From Scenedesmus sp. ARA3 (lineage: Eukaryota > Chlorophyta > Chlorophyceae > Sphaeropleales > Scenedesmaceae): DNA of 33,694 nucleotides. Both the position numbers and the translations under genes were made by a program. Positions 16,877 through 27,843 of the stretch are shown here, piece by piece (the first letter of the stretch is position 1; each line of letters starts with the position of its first letter). The stretch is taken from the NCBI GenBank assembly GCA_004335835.1, contig RWJK01001132.1, positions 3,992 through 37,685 on the forward strand. The letters are read 5' to 3'. The notes under the pieces are model-generated. The model did not search any database. It was not told the DNA's origin and was given only the letters and a program-made list of their open reading frames with translations.

Positions 16877-19559
16877 TGGTATAGCAAGCCAGGTGGCGGC
16901 CAGCGTGACGTGGCTGTACCGGCAGGTGAGAATGACGGCGGCAGCAGCAACCGTGCAGCAGCAGCAACAGTAGCAGCAGCGTCATCACAGCCAGCCAGGT
17001 GGCGGCCAGCGTGACGTGGCTGTACCGGCAGGTGAGAACGGTAGCAGCAGCAGCAGCAACAGTGCAGCAGCAGCAGCATTGGTATAGCAAAAGGCAGGTG
17101 GCAGCTAGTGTGACGTGGCTGCACTGGCAGGTGGGAATGATAGCAGCAGCGGCAGCAGCAGCAGCAGCAGCAGTATTGCCACAGCCAGCGAGGTAACAAC
17201 CAGCGTTAAATCTTATCTGTCCACCCACTGCACCTCGCTGCTGCTAGTTATCATCATGTGCCCCAGGCCGCTCCTTAATCAGGCCTGCTGCTGCTGCTGC
17301 CCTGCAGGCCCACTGGCCCATCCCGCAGCAACTCGCGCCGGGCCTGCCCGCGCCCCGGTTGCTCTTCAGCCGGCTGCCGGCGCTGCTGCCGCCGTACTAC
17401 ACCGCTACAGCCTCGCAGCGCGGCATTTCAAAAATCAGCTCCCCACTGCGCAGGAGCTGCTGGAGCTATCTTCAGCGCAGCATACAGCAGCAGTGTGGGC
17501 TGCAGGGGCCGCTGCTGCCGCTGCTGCCGCTGCAGCAGGACCTGCTGTTTTATGGGCAGGTGGCGGATGCCGAGTGGAGCAGCATCGTGCAGCAGCAGCA
17601 ACAGCAGCAGGGTGGGGTTGCCAGGGGTGTTGTGGGCGCGAGCGCAAGCGATGCCGCCCTGAGTGACGCGCCGCTGCCGCTGCTGCAAGGCAGGGGACTG
17701 GCCGGCGTGGGTGACGTGCAGGCAGGCGCCGGCAGCAGTGTGCAGCAGCAGCAGCGCCACCCTGCAGGCAGGGGCAGCGCCAGCAGCAGCAGCAGTAGCA
17801 AGGGGCTGTTGCGCGGCTTTCTGAGCCGCCGCCGCTCTGCCTCTCCTGCTGGCAGCAGTGCCGGCAGTGCAGCAGCACACACGGCTAGCAGCGCCGCTGC
17901 TTCGCCCAATGTGTGTGTCCATCAATCCCCGCAAGATGGTGGCAGCAGCAGCGGCCACGGCAATAGCAATAGCTCTGGCCATGATTTCTCGCGCGAGAGC
18001 AGCGGCAGCTGCAACACCGGCAGCAGCAGCAGCAACCGCAACGGCGGCAGCGGCAGCAGCAGCAGTGGGTGCACTGTGGTGCCACTGTTTGGGGAGGTTG
18101 AGCGGCTGGGTAAGGACTGCCTGCTGCTGCGCAGCGGCGGCGCTGTATCGGCTGACGTGCTGCTGTACTGCACCGGCTACACCCGGAGCTACGAGTTTCT
18201 TGATAAAGCGCTGCGGGTGCGTGCTGTGCTGGTGTGCTGTATCGTGCGTCGTTGCTTTTGTGTGGCCTGGCTGCGGACGTGCTGCTGCGTTGCACTGGCT
18301 GCACACGGAGCTACGAGTTTCTTGACAAAGCGTTGCGGGTGCGTGCTGTGCATGTGTGCTGTATTGTGTGTTGCTGCTTTTGTTTGGTCTGGCTGCGGAC
18401 GTGCTGCTGTACTGCATAGGCTACTTACGGAGCTACGAGTTCCTTGACAAGGCGCTGCAGGTGCGTGGCTGGCGTTTCCGTGTCAAGCTGCTGCTGTTCA
18501 TGGTGTCAGGCACGGCTGGGATGGTGTCAGGCACGGCTGGGCCTGTAAAAGATGGGCACACGCTCAAATGCCTGCTGCTACTGCCTGCTGTTCATGGTTG
18601 CAGGCGGGATCGGGAGTTGTTCAAGGAAGGATGGCCTGACGTTGTTTGTGCATGCGCTGACACACATGCTGCTGCTGCTGCTGCTTCCATGTTACCGCAG
18701 GCGCGCCTGGGCCTGCAGAAAGAAGTCCTGCCGCTGTTCCGGCACATCCTACCGCCCGCTTTACCCGGCCTAGCGTGTGTGGGCTGCGAAGCCGCCAGCT
18801 TCAACTTCCCACTGACACGCTCGTTGCTGCTCTCTGCCTTTGGTGCCTGCAGGCGTGTTTGGGCCTCCGTCGCTGGCTGAAATGCGTGCTCGCGGTTGTG
18901 GTGGTGGAATAGTGTACATGTTTGCTGAGATAGCCGCTGTGTGCTGCGCTGCAGGCGCGGCTGGGCTTACAGAAGGATGGCCTGCCACTGTTCCGGCACA
19001 TCCTACCACCGGCTTCACCCGGACTCGCTTTCGTTGGCTGTGAAGCTGCCAGCTTCAACATCCCACTGACACGCCCATTGCTGTTGCCTGCTTTTTGTGT
19101 GCCTGCAGGCGTGCTTGAGCCTGCTACGTTTGCTTGTGGCTGTGGTGCTCGAAATGTATACCTGCTTGCTGAAACGTCTGCTGTGTGCTGCCCTGCAGGC
19201 GCGGCTGGGCCTGCAGAAAGACGGCCTGCCACTGTTCCGGCACATGCTGCCGCCCGCTTTACCCGGGCTAGCCTTTGTGGGCTGCGAGGCTGCCAGTTTC
19301 AACATCCCACTGACGGCAGGGCTGCAGGCGGAGTGGCTGGCTGGCGTGCTGGCTGGGGCGGTGGGCCTGCCGCCGGCGGCTGACATGCAGGATGACGTGC
19401 GGCGCATGACAGCGTGAGTGGCGCTGTGTATGCTGCAAGCGCGCAATAGAGGCACGGCTCTCGCTGATTGCGGCAGAAAACGGTTGTAAGGCGACGCTGT
19501 CAGATGATGCTAGTGAAGGGCTCCCAGTGGTTGACCTGTGAGTGCTGTGCCGTTGCTCA

Positions 19560-19594
<35 letters not shown>

Positions 19595-22500
19595 CCGCAC
19601 CTGCTTTTGCACCTCCGTTTTCCCCTGCAGTTGGTCGCGGCGCGTGTTCCCGCCGCACCGCCACCGTGTATCAGCCGTGCAGCTGTACAGCCTGCAGTAC
19701 CACGAGCAGCTTCTGAAAGACTTGCAGCTGCGGCCGCCGCGGCACGGCTGGCTGCTGCAGCCGCTGGCAGCAGCAGACTACCGCTTTGTGTTCACGCTGC
19801 CGCTTGGTAGCAGCAGCAGTGGCGGCTTGAGGCGCGGTGTGAACCATAGCATGAACAGCCGCAGGACCAGCAGGCGCGAGTCTGGTGTGACAGTTGCAGC
19901 AGCAGCAGCAGCAGAGGCGGATGCAGCAGCAGCAGCGGAGGGGTTGCATGTTGGGGCTTTGGCTGCTCAAGACAGCAGCAGCTCACTGATGGATTGTGCA
20001 GAGGATAATGCGGAAGTGGGGCCGCAGGCTGGTGCTGTTTCTGTGGCAGCAGCAGCAGCGCAGGCGCAGCAAGCTCAGGCCAGCTTCACAGCCGTGCAGC
20101 TGGCGTCTGCTGCTGCTGTGGTGGATGCAGTGTCTGCCGGCAGCGTGCTGAGTGTGCGGCGGCAGCAGCAGCAGCAGCAGCAGTGGGCGCTGTCATCATG
20201 CGCGAGCATGAGTGAGGCGGGCAATAACACGGCACACGGCGTGTCGCCGGCAGTTGCGCTGGCGCACTTGGGCTCAGGATGCAGCACGAGTACGCCTACG
20301 CGGCCTGTGTGGTGCGAGGAGCGCAGCAGTAGCGTGGCTGCTCAGGAGCGGCAGTGCAGCATGTGCGGCAGTCCGGCTGCAGCGCTGTCTGCATTTGCTG
20401 CTGTATGTGCTTCAGCACAGTCGCCGCCGCAGCAGCAGCAGCAGCACCAGCAGCAGCAGCGGTCACTGTGGGTGGTGGTACAGCCTGATCTGGACCCGGC
20501 AACAGCAGCCGAACATGCAGCAGCGAATGACACTGCTGCTGCTGCTGCTGCGGTTGTGGAGCGCAGTGATAGCATGGGCACGAGTGTGTGCGCGCTGACC
20601 TCAGGTGCAGTGTGGTGCAGCAATGGCATGAATGTGCTTGCATCAGGGGGCTCACCCGCAACAGCAACAGCAGCTGGTGCAGCTGATGGTGTCATTGCGT
20701 CAGGTGCAGCTGCTGGTACCATGCAGATCAAGCCTGCAGCAGCAGCAGCAGCAGCAGCAGATCTTGGGTCGGAGGTTGCAGGGCAGGTGTCATCGACCAC
20801 GTTTGGCAGCAGCAGCCGCAGCATGCAGCGCAGCAGCGGCAGCGGCGGCGGCAGCACTGCCAGCGACGGCGGCGCCGCGCAGACACTGCTGCTGCAGCCG
20901 CTGCGCGCTTCGAGGCACCACCACCGCACAAAGCTGCACAGGGCGAGCAGCGTGCCGTGCAGCGAGTCAGACGCAGCAGCAGCGCTCGGCAGCATGTTTG
21001 CGCTGCCGCTGCAGCAGCAGCTGAAGCCCGTTGCAGTGGAGTACGGCGCAGCAGCAGCAGCAGCATCTGCAGCAGCTGCATGGATGGTGGCAGGCCCAGC
21101 TACTCCGACGGCACTTGCCAGCTTTGCCAGCTTGCAGCTTGATGGCAGTAGCATTCGAAGCCTCGCTGCATATGATGCCGGCAGCTTCATCAAAGCAACA
21201 GCGGCAGCAGACGGCAGAGGCCGCACCAGTAGTGCTGCTGTCAGTACCACGACGACAGGCACCAGCCGCTGCCGCGCCCGCGCTGCGAAGCCACGCACCG
21301 TGCAGCTGCGCCGCGCGCGCAGCAGCAGCTGCAGCTGCAGCGGCCTGGCGCCTGCGGTGCCATCAGTAGCAGCGAGTGACTTGCGCAAGCAGCACTTCAG
21401 TTTGCAGGAGGCTGCTGCTGCCGGGAGGTTCCGGCAGAGCAGCGTGAGCAGCCGCGGCGCCACAGGCAGCAGTGTTGCTGCTGTACCTGCTGCAGTTGCT
21501 GCTGCTGCTGCTGCTTCTCCTGCTGGCAATGCCGCGGAAGGTTTGGCAGCAGTCAGTGCAGCGGTTGTGCAGCAGCAGCAGGCCGCTGATGGTAGCAGCT
21601 GCTGCTCAGGTGTGGTAGCAGACGATGCGTCTGTGCCAGCAGCAGGAGTGCAGAGGCAGCAGCAGCAGCAGCAGCGCCGGCAGCAGCAGCAGATGCAAAG
21701 CAAGCAGAGCCAGGCGGTACTGCTCTGGCTCGAGTCCCTGCCAGCTTGCAGTGATGAGGATTCTGCTGCAATCGATGACCCGGACTACTTTGAGCTGCAA
21801 CAGATGCAGCAGCAGGGGCGCGTGCAGCAGATCAGCAGCGACGGCAGCGGCAGCCACAGCTGTAGCCAGAGCCGCAGCCGTAGCTCTGCAAGCAAGGGTG
21901 CCAGCATCTGCCCTAGTCAGCTGCTGCTGCCCTTTGCTGCTGATGCTTTGGGTGGGGGTGGCCCTGCTGTGCGGCCCAGGCAGAGCGCGAGCAGCAGCAG
22001 ACGCCTCGCAGCTGCACAGCTGCTGCAGCAGCAGCAGCAGCAGCAGCGGAGCTGCTACAGCTGCACTCCTGGACACCTGCAGGCAGCCCTCGCGGAGCTA
22101 CAGCAGCAGCAGCAGCAGCAGCAGCGGCGGCGGCGGAGCGGCAGCGGCAGCGTGTGCGAGATCATGCCCTGCAGTGCCTTAGAGGTTGCTGCTGCTGCGG
22201 AGGCTCTTGCAACACCTCCAGCAGCAGCAGCAGCAGCTGGCAGCTACTGCGCCTCCCCAGTTGCCGCACTGCTTACTGCAGCCAGTGCAGGCTCGCCTGC
22301 TGGGTGTGTGTCAGTTGCATCAGGCAGTGCTTGCAGGCCGTTGAGCAAGCTGCGCAAGAGCGGCACTGCCAGCCCATCAGCTGTAGCAAGCTGCATCAGC
22401 CGCCTGCAGCAGCTCCAGCTGCAGCAGCAGCAGCAGCAGTTTGGCTGTAATGATGAAGGGTTTGCAGCAAGTATGGGGGGGGGCCCGGCTGCAGTACCTG

Positions 22501-22796
22501 CTGCTGCAGCTAGCACCGGATTCCACAGCACCTGCACGCTGCCTCGCCTGCCTGAAGCTGCAGCAGCACCATCAGCGGACAGCGCGATGCCAACTGCAGC
22601 AGCAGCAGCTGCACCAGCAGCAACAGCAGCAGACGCGCCTGTCAAGCGAGGCCTGCGCCTGCTTGTGCGCCAGCTGTCACTGCCTGTGATGGGCAAGCTG
22701 CACCCAGCAGCAGCTGGGTCAGCCAGTGGCAGCGTCTGCAGCCACACTCGCAGCGCGAGCTTGCAGCCACCCAGAGCTGCCGGAGTCGCAGCACCA

Positions 22797-22884
<88 letters not shown>

Positions 22885-24473
22885 GCGCAGCATCAGCCAG
22901 TGGCAGCGGCAGCGCCGCAGATACCAGCTGCCAGCAGCAGCCATCAGCAGCAGCAGCAGCAGCGCCAGGGCCTGCGTTTGGTCACTATGAGTTCTACTCG
23001 CAGCACCAGCACCTGCATGCTCACACGCGGCGCCACATGCGCGCGCACGCGCAGCAGCAGCACCCGCTAGCCTCTTTGAAGCACATGCTGCAGCAGATGC
23101 AGCAAGACGCGGAGGAGTACGATCAGCAGCAGCAGCACGCAGCGCTGATTGCTGACCTGGCACAGAGGCAGCAGGCAGCCATTGCGGGTATTGGAGGTGC
23201 TACTGCTGCCGCTCCTTCTGCTGCTGCTGCTGCTGCTGCTGTTGCCAGCGGGCCTGGCCTAGGGACTGCTGCAGCTACCCACACTGCTGCATGGAGCAGC
23301 AGCGGTGGCAGCAGCAGCCAGCGGCGGCAGCCCCTGGCACATCTGCAGCTGCAGCAGCAGACGCAGACAGATCAGCGGCACTCCGTGCGCGGGGTGACAT
23401 CTGCTGCTGCAGCACAGGATACAGCCGCTGCAGCAGCCCGCAGACCTTTCGGAAAGCAGCAGCTGCAGCAGCAGGCGCTGCCACGTGTCTCTGAGCCGTG
23501 CTACACTGCTGCTGCATTCGTCCAGCCGCATCCTCAAAGACTCACTGCAGCATTGCTGGCAGAGGCGGCAGCAGCAGCGGACGTGTGCCGGGCTGGCGCC
23601 GAGTGCTTTGCAACAGACAGCAGCATCGGCCAGCAGCAGCAGCAGCGCAGGGCAGGCAGCAACCGCAGCCGCCGCCGCAGCGGCCAGCGCGCCACTGCTG
23701 CTGCTGCTGCTGCTTCTCCAGTTGTGAGGGCTGTTGCATCTCAGGACACCTTCACCGGCCATGACAGGGGCATTCACCAGCAGCAACAGCAGCAGTTGCG
23801 AAGCAAGCTGGTGCCGCGCAGCACCAACCATGCACTGACAGCGTATGGCTTACAGCAGCAGCAGCAGCAGCAGGCGGAGTGGAGCAACGCACACGGAAGT
23901 CCCTCAGCCGCACTGTACGTGCCAGCTGTGCATATGAATGCAGCTCATGAGCTGGGGTTGGGGGCAGGTATGGGGGCAGCAGCGACTGCTGGCGCTGAGG
24001 CAGCTGGCTGGGCAGATGCACGGACACATGACTGGCTGCAGCAGCAGCAGCTCCTGCAAGGGCGGCAGCAGCTGCAGCAGCAGCAGCTCCTGCAGGGGCA
24101 GCAGCGGCTGCAGCACCAGCAGCAGCAGCTGTTCCGCCAGCAGCAGATGCTGCAGCAGCAGCTGCAGCAGCAGCAGGTGCACTTCTTGGGGCAGATGCAG
24201 CAGGGTCAGGCGCCTGCAGCAGCTCAGCCAGCTGCCGCAGTAACACACCCCACTGCTGCTGCTGCTGCTGCTGGTGGTGGTGGCAGCAGCAGCAATGGCT
24301 TGGTATTGGACCGTCTTGTGTCCAAGGAGGCTGCGTTGAGGCAACTGCAGCTGCTGCAGCGAAGCCCTGCATCAGCCAAGCAGCTGCTGCAGTCGCTGAG
24401 GGCGTGGCAGGCGAGCCCTGAGGCTGCTGCTGCTGCCAAGGTCGCTGCGCGGTGCAGCAACACCAGCAGCTGA
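14637..24473 (+). CDS. Flavin-dependent monooxygenase (FMO-like) with giant low-complexity C-terminal extension
   Basis: Exons 14637-14796, 15238-15379, 15638-15725, 16136-16204, 16412-16478, 16727-16830, 17308-18216, 19199-19413 and 19631-24473 join in phase to 2,198 residues. Landmarks: FAD Rossmann motif VVIVGAGISG at the N-terminus, then YYEFAEFPWP, YVVMATGMHVVPN, HFRGLQLHSND, NADPH Rossmann motif VVVVGGGRSALD, LLYCTGYTRSYEFLD, and PGLAFVGCEAASFNIPL. Expected reaction: NAD(P)H- and O2-dependent oxygenation of a soft nucleophile or ketone; substrate unknown. The FMO signature FxGxxxHxxx(Y/F) is present to the His but ends in Leu. Exon 7 carries a low-complexity Ser/Ala/Gly insert (~residues 305-461). 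Exon 9 has ~60 ordinary residues (WSRRVFPPHRHRVSAVQLYS), then ~1,550 Ala/Gln/Ser-rich residues including 29 Ala. Start is the first in-frame ATG, close before the FAD motif. Family secure; the extension as part of the protein is likely but unproven. Confidence 0.85.
16888..17130 (+). repeat. Three 3'-partial downstream copies of FMO exon 16727-16830
   Basis: The exon end GCCAGCGTGACGTGGCTGTA to CGGCAG recurs ending at 16925, 17031 and 17130 (real exon ends 16830), so the period is ~95-106 bp. Each is followed by GT (gtgaga, gtgaga, gtggga) and separated by CAG-tract DNA. A fragment of the copy start (CACAGCCAGC) recurs at ~17180 before gtaaca. Confidence 0.92.
18268..18460 (+). repeat. Two 3'-partial downstream copies of FMO exon 17308-18216
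   Basis: The exon end (coding CTGYTRSYEFLDKALR) recurs ending at 18338 and 18460, exactly 122 bp and 244 bp after the real end at 18216. Each is followed by gtgcgt. The copies have single-base changes, for example TGCATAGGC in the last one. Confidence 0.92.
18701..19198 (+). repeat. Two 5'-partial upstream copies of FMO exon 19199-19413
   Basis: Copies start at 18701 and 18955 right after GCAG, repeat RLGLQKDGLPLFRHILPPA and VGCEAASFNIPLT, and then run into intron-like sequence that repeats too (spacing 254 and 244 bp). The copy at 18701 runs in frame to a stop near 18880; the copy at 18955 is in another frame relative to 19199. The complete exon at 19199 continues into GLQAEWLAGVLAG and is chosen as functional. 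Confidence 0.9.
22797..22883 (+). repeat. (GCT)29 tract encoding poly-Ala
   Basis: Twenty-nine uninterrupted GCT codons in the FMO terminal exon. On the coding strand this is a CTG-type tract, but it is read in the Ala frame rather than as Leu or Cys. Confidence 0.95.
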
Positions 24474-24920
24474 TCAGCAGTGGAGGCTGGCAGGCGAGCC
24501 CTGAGGCTGCTACTGCTGCTAAGGTCGGTGCACGGTGCAGCAACAGCAGCAGCTGATGCGGCAGCTGAGGGCGTGGCAGGCGAGCCCTGAGGCTGCTGCT
24601 GCTGCCAAGGTTGCTGCGCGGTGCAGCAACACCAGCAGCAGCTGATCAGCAGTGGAGGCTGGCAGTCCAGGCCCAAGGCTGCTGCTGCTGCAGCTGCTGC
24701 TGCCAACGTTACTGTGCGGTGCAGCAACTGCAGCAGCTGCTGCAGTCGAAAAATCGCGTGGCAGTCGAGCCCTGAGGCTGCTGCTGCTGCTAAGGTTGCT
24801 GTGCGATGCAGCATCAGCCAAGCAGCTGCTGCAGCAGCTGAGGGCATGGCAGGCGAGCCCTGAGGCTGCTGCTGCTGCTAAGGTTGCTGCGCGGTGCAGC
24901 AACAGCAGCGGGTGATCAGC
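24407..24920 (+). repeat. ~86-bp tandem repeat over the FMO stop codon and 3' region
   Basis: The unit starting GCAGGCGAGCCCTGAGGCTG begins at 24407 (coding, WQASPEAAAAAKVAARC), then 24490, 24576, 24662, 24761 and 24849, spaced 83-99 bp. The stop TGA at 24471-24473 lies in the first unit; the other five are downstream and more or less diverged. It follows the same rule as the introns: 3' copies lie after the real exon end. Confidence 0.9.
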
Positions 24921-25308
24921 AGTGGAGGCTGTCAAGTTTGCTACAACGCGCTGCAGCTGATGTGGCAATGGCGGATGGGCTGCATTGTGTACTCTGGCGG
25001 GTTGTTGCTGGTAGTTTGCTGCTCAGGTCACTCCGAGTGTGCTGTTTCAGTGCTGAAGGTTGTTTCTCTGCTGCGCTGAATTATGTTTGTCTGATTTTCA
25101 GTCCTATGCTGTGCTAGGCATTTTGGTGTGAAAACCTGTTGCCTAACATTGATTCTGCAAACAGCTGCTGCCAGCCAAAACAGCTGGGGTGAGCTCAGCT
25201 GCCTACTCTGAATCACACAGGCAGCAGGTGTGTGTAGCACCCAGCCAGCAGCAAGCTTGCACGCGGCGTGTTTTGCAAACACAGTCTTTATATCATCATA
25301 CGCTCCAG
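24921..25308. other. Intergenic, nothing recognised
   Basis: No exon, RNA gene or repeat is evident. The stretch is lower in CAG tracts than the preceding exon and may hold the end of the FMO 3' UTR. Confidence 0.5.
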
Positions 25309-26192
25309 ATGGAGGCGGGGTGTTTTGTGTACGGCAAGGCTGCAGGAGGGATTGGGGTTGGAGGCTTGGGGGTTGGCGATCATCTAGGGATCATGTTGAG
25401 TGAATGCTTTGCTGGGGCACCATTGCATGGCCGATGGGCAGCAGCAGGCAAAGGCACGGCCTGCAGGATGCTGCCTGGTGCATAGCAGAGCGCTGTACAA
25501 CGTCAACGTCATAGATTCTGCGCACCATGTTGTGCATTGGGTGCATCTATCGCACTGGCAGTGCACAACTTTGTGCGCTGCGCTTGTGTGGGTGTTTCAA
25601 TGCTCCCTGGTATACAAATGCTCTCCACCTGTGAGCCATGTGTTGGCTGAATTCTGGGATGACTTTGAGTGCCGCGCATGTGTCTTATCAACGCTGGCAG
25701 ACATCCCTGGCATGCATGCTCACCCTTGTGAGGCATGTGCTTTGGAACGACTGAAGATAAGTGTGTGTGCCCCGCATGTGTGTTATCACAGCTGGCAGAC
25801 ATCCCTGGCATGCATGCACACCCCTGTGAGGCATGTGCTTTGGAACGACTGAAGATAAGTGTGTGTGCCCTGCATGTGTTATCAAAGCTAGCAAACATCC
25901 CTGGCATTCATGCACACCCCTGTGAGGCATGTTCTTTGGAACAGCTGGGACAACTGCGTGTGCCCTGCATGTGTGTTGTTTACAGCTGGCAAACCTTTCC
26001 TGGCATGCATGCACACCCATGTGAGGCATGTGCCACTGAACTGTCAGGATGGAGGCTGGGGTGTTTTGTGTATGGCAAGGCTGCAGGATGGATTGGGGTT
26101 TGAGGTCTGGGAATCATCTAGGGATCATGTTAGGTGAATGCTTTGCATCCCTGGCATCCCTGGCATGCATGCACACCCCTGTGAGGCACGAG
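25309..26192. repeat. ~95-bp tandem array flanked by ~100-bp direct repeats
   Basis: Four units starting GCATGTGTCTTATCA or close variants begin at ~25677, 25776, 25873 and 25967, each containing CATCCCTGGCATGCATGC (or a variant) and TGTGAGGCATGTGC. A related segment opening ATGGAGGCGGGGTGTTTTGT lies before the array (25309-25412) and after it (26049-26146), sharing GGGATCATGTT near its end. A unit fragment follows at 26147-26192. Unit length varies and is not a multiple of three, so it is not coding. Confidence 0.88.
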
Positions 26193-27389
26193 TGCTGAGT
26201 GTGTGAGTGCTTGAATGACTGCTTGGCTTTCCGTGCTAAAATGTTTGCTGCCAGCTGCCGCTGCGGCAGCCGCTCATTCCAGTGAGCAACAGCAGCAACT
26301 GTGTACTCAGCGTCCGGGTTTAGGGTTGAGAGGTTACTGCTGCTCTGCCAGTGATCGTTCCACTACGCTCTAGTTCCAGTGCTTGTTCCATTGCTGCGCT
26401 GCCAGTTTCTGAGGCTACATGGCCCAGCCCTCTCTGGGACGAAGGACGAGGCTGGCAGCGGCTGCTTTGTCAGGCTGTTACACTTCACGCGTTATAATGT
26501 TATAACACTGCAGGCGGTGCTGGCTTTTAGCGTGCATCCGATACACTATGGGATGGGATGGGGGCACGATAGCTTTTGGGCTTTGAGTTCAGGCCATGGA
26601 GTGACAAAAGCAGTCCTCTCCCACGCTGGCTTTGCAACAGCGGGTGTTTGGACAATGCACACGAGGGCATTGCTGCCTGGCGCAGCCCTTTGAACTGTGG
26701 GCAGGGCGGTCCAGCCCCGCTGTTTCCTTTCTGAGTGCGTGCGTGTGAGTGCGTCAGCGCGCCTTTTTGGGCTACCAGGGCAGTTTGTACCTGCCATCAT
26801 TGCGGCCCAGTCAGGGCTGCCACTCCAGGGCAGCAGGCAGCACAGGCATTGCAATCAGTCCTTGCTGAGTTGCTGAGCACAACAACCGTGGAGCTTTTGG
26901 CTGGCTGCCATTTGCAAGGCGCATTACACGGGAGGCTGCTGCTGCTGTCTGGCAGCAGGAGACTGTTGCTGTGTTTGCTGTATTTGAAACATGAGGGGGC
27001 TGCTGCTGCTCCTTGGCAGCAGCAGTCCTCTTGGCTGGCGGCTAGCAGAGGACTGAGCGTCTTTGGGGTTTTGAGTTTTCCCGGGGTGTGATACTTGTTT
27101 GCGCCTCCTGCACTCTTGGGGCGTTGCCGGTGTTGCTTTTAGTCCGTCCATGCGTCCTTTAACGCTCCTCTGTGCGTATGTGTGTGTGTGCCTTGCATGC
27201 AGCGCGCAGCAGCTGTTGCCAGACAGCTGATACCAAGGAGTATCTTTACCACTGTGTTGGTGGTCTTGTTCACCCTCCCTCCTGACACATGATGCAGCCA
27301 ATGCATGCGCCGGCTATCACTGTCTGTCAGTCTGCCTCTCTGAGATCTGCCAGTAATGTACGAACGGGAAAGCAGTAGAACTGCCAGGG
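26193..27389. other. Intergenic, no gene seen
   Basis: No credible exons. A short direct repeat of GGCTGCTGCTGCT with GGCAGCAG follow-up occurs at ~26931 and ~26997. An AT-rich inverted element (GTTATAATGTTATAAC) lies at ~26491. Confidence 0.45.
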
Positions 27390-27404
27390 GGTTGGTTGTA
27401 GCGG

Positions 27405-27572
27405 GCTGTTCCCATTGACAGCCTGGGCCGGCGTGCTGTGTGTTGGTGGTTACTACAGTGCTTCTTGGCCTGCTAGGGGGTGTCCACAAGTGGCTGTTTC
27501 CAAGACAGCCTGAGTGAACCAGCATGCTGTGTATGTGTGTGTGTAGTTGCTACAGTGCCTCGAGGCCTGCAA
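27405..27572. repeat. Imperfect direct repeat, ~87-bp spacing
   Basis: A segment starting GGCTGTTCCCATTGACAGCC at ~27405 and one starting GGCTGTTTCCAAGACAGCC at ~27492 share the order ACAGCCTG, GCTGTGT, GT-rich run, CTACAGTGC, GGCCTGC. Confidence 0.7.
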
Positions 27573-27738
27573 TGTGCAGACTTGCCAGACACAAACATGG
27601 CAGGCTGCGCTGACAACACACACGTACACACACATGCTGGTGGTTGTTATACTGGTCCTGCTGGTGGGCTGGTTTGGTGCAATTTGAATTTCAGGTTGAA
27701 ACACATGCAGGTTGGCGCCTCAGCCACACATGCATGTG

Positions 27739-27843
27739 TTTGGCAGTGCCTTTGCACTGTTTGGCGGTGCCTTTGCACTGTTTGGCAGTGCCTTCGCACT
27801 GTTTGGCAGTGCCTTTGCACTGTTTGGCAGTGCCTTTGCACTG
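27739..27843. repeat. 21-bp minisatellite, five units
   Basis: The unit TTTGGCAGTGCCTTTGCACTG is repeated five times with a single substitution in two units. The unit itself contains two short inverted elements (GGCAGTGCC and GCAGTGCCTTTGCACTG). It is open in all forward frames only because its length is a multiple of three. Confidence 0.96.

Noticed and set aside
20342..21703. 453-codon minus-strand open frame opposite the FMO terminal exon
   Set aside because: Shadow of the CAG/GCT-rich coding exon; no family features and no supported splice context on that strand.
25677..26048. Coding tandem repeat (frames on both strands read repeated His/Cys peptides)
   Set aside because: Unit lengths of ~93-99 bp vary and are not multiples of three, so the same peptide is not maintained in one frame.
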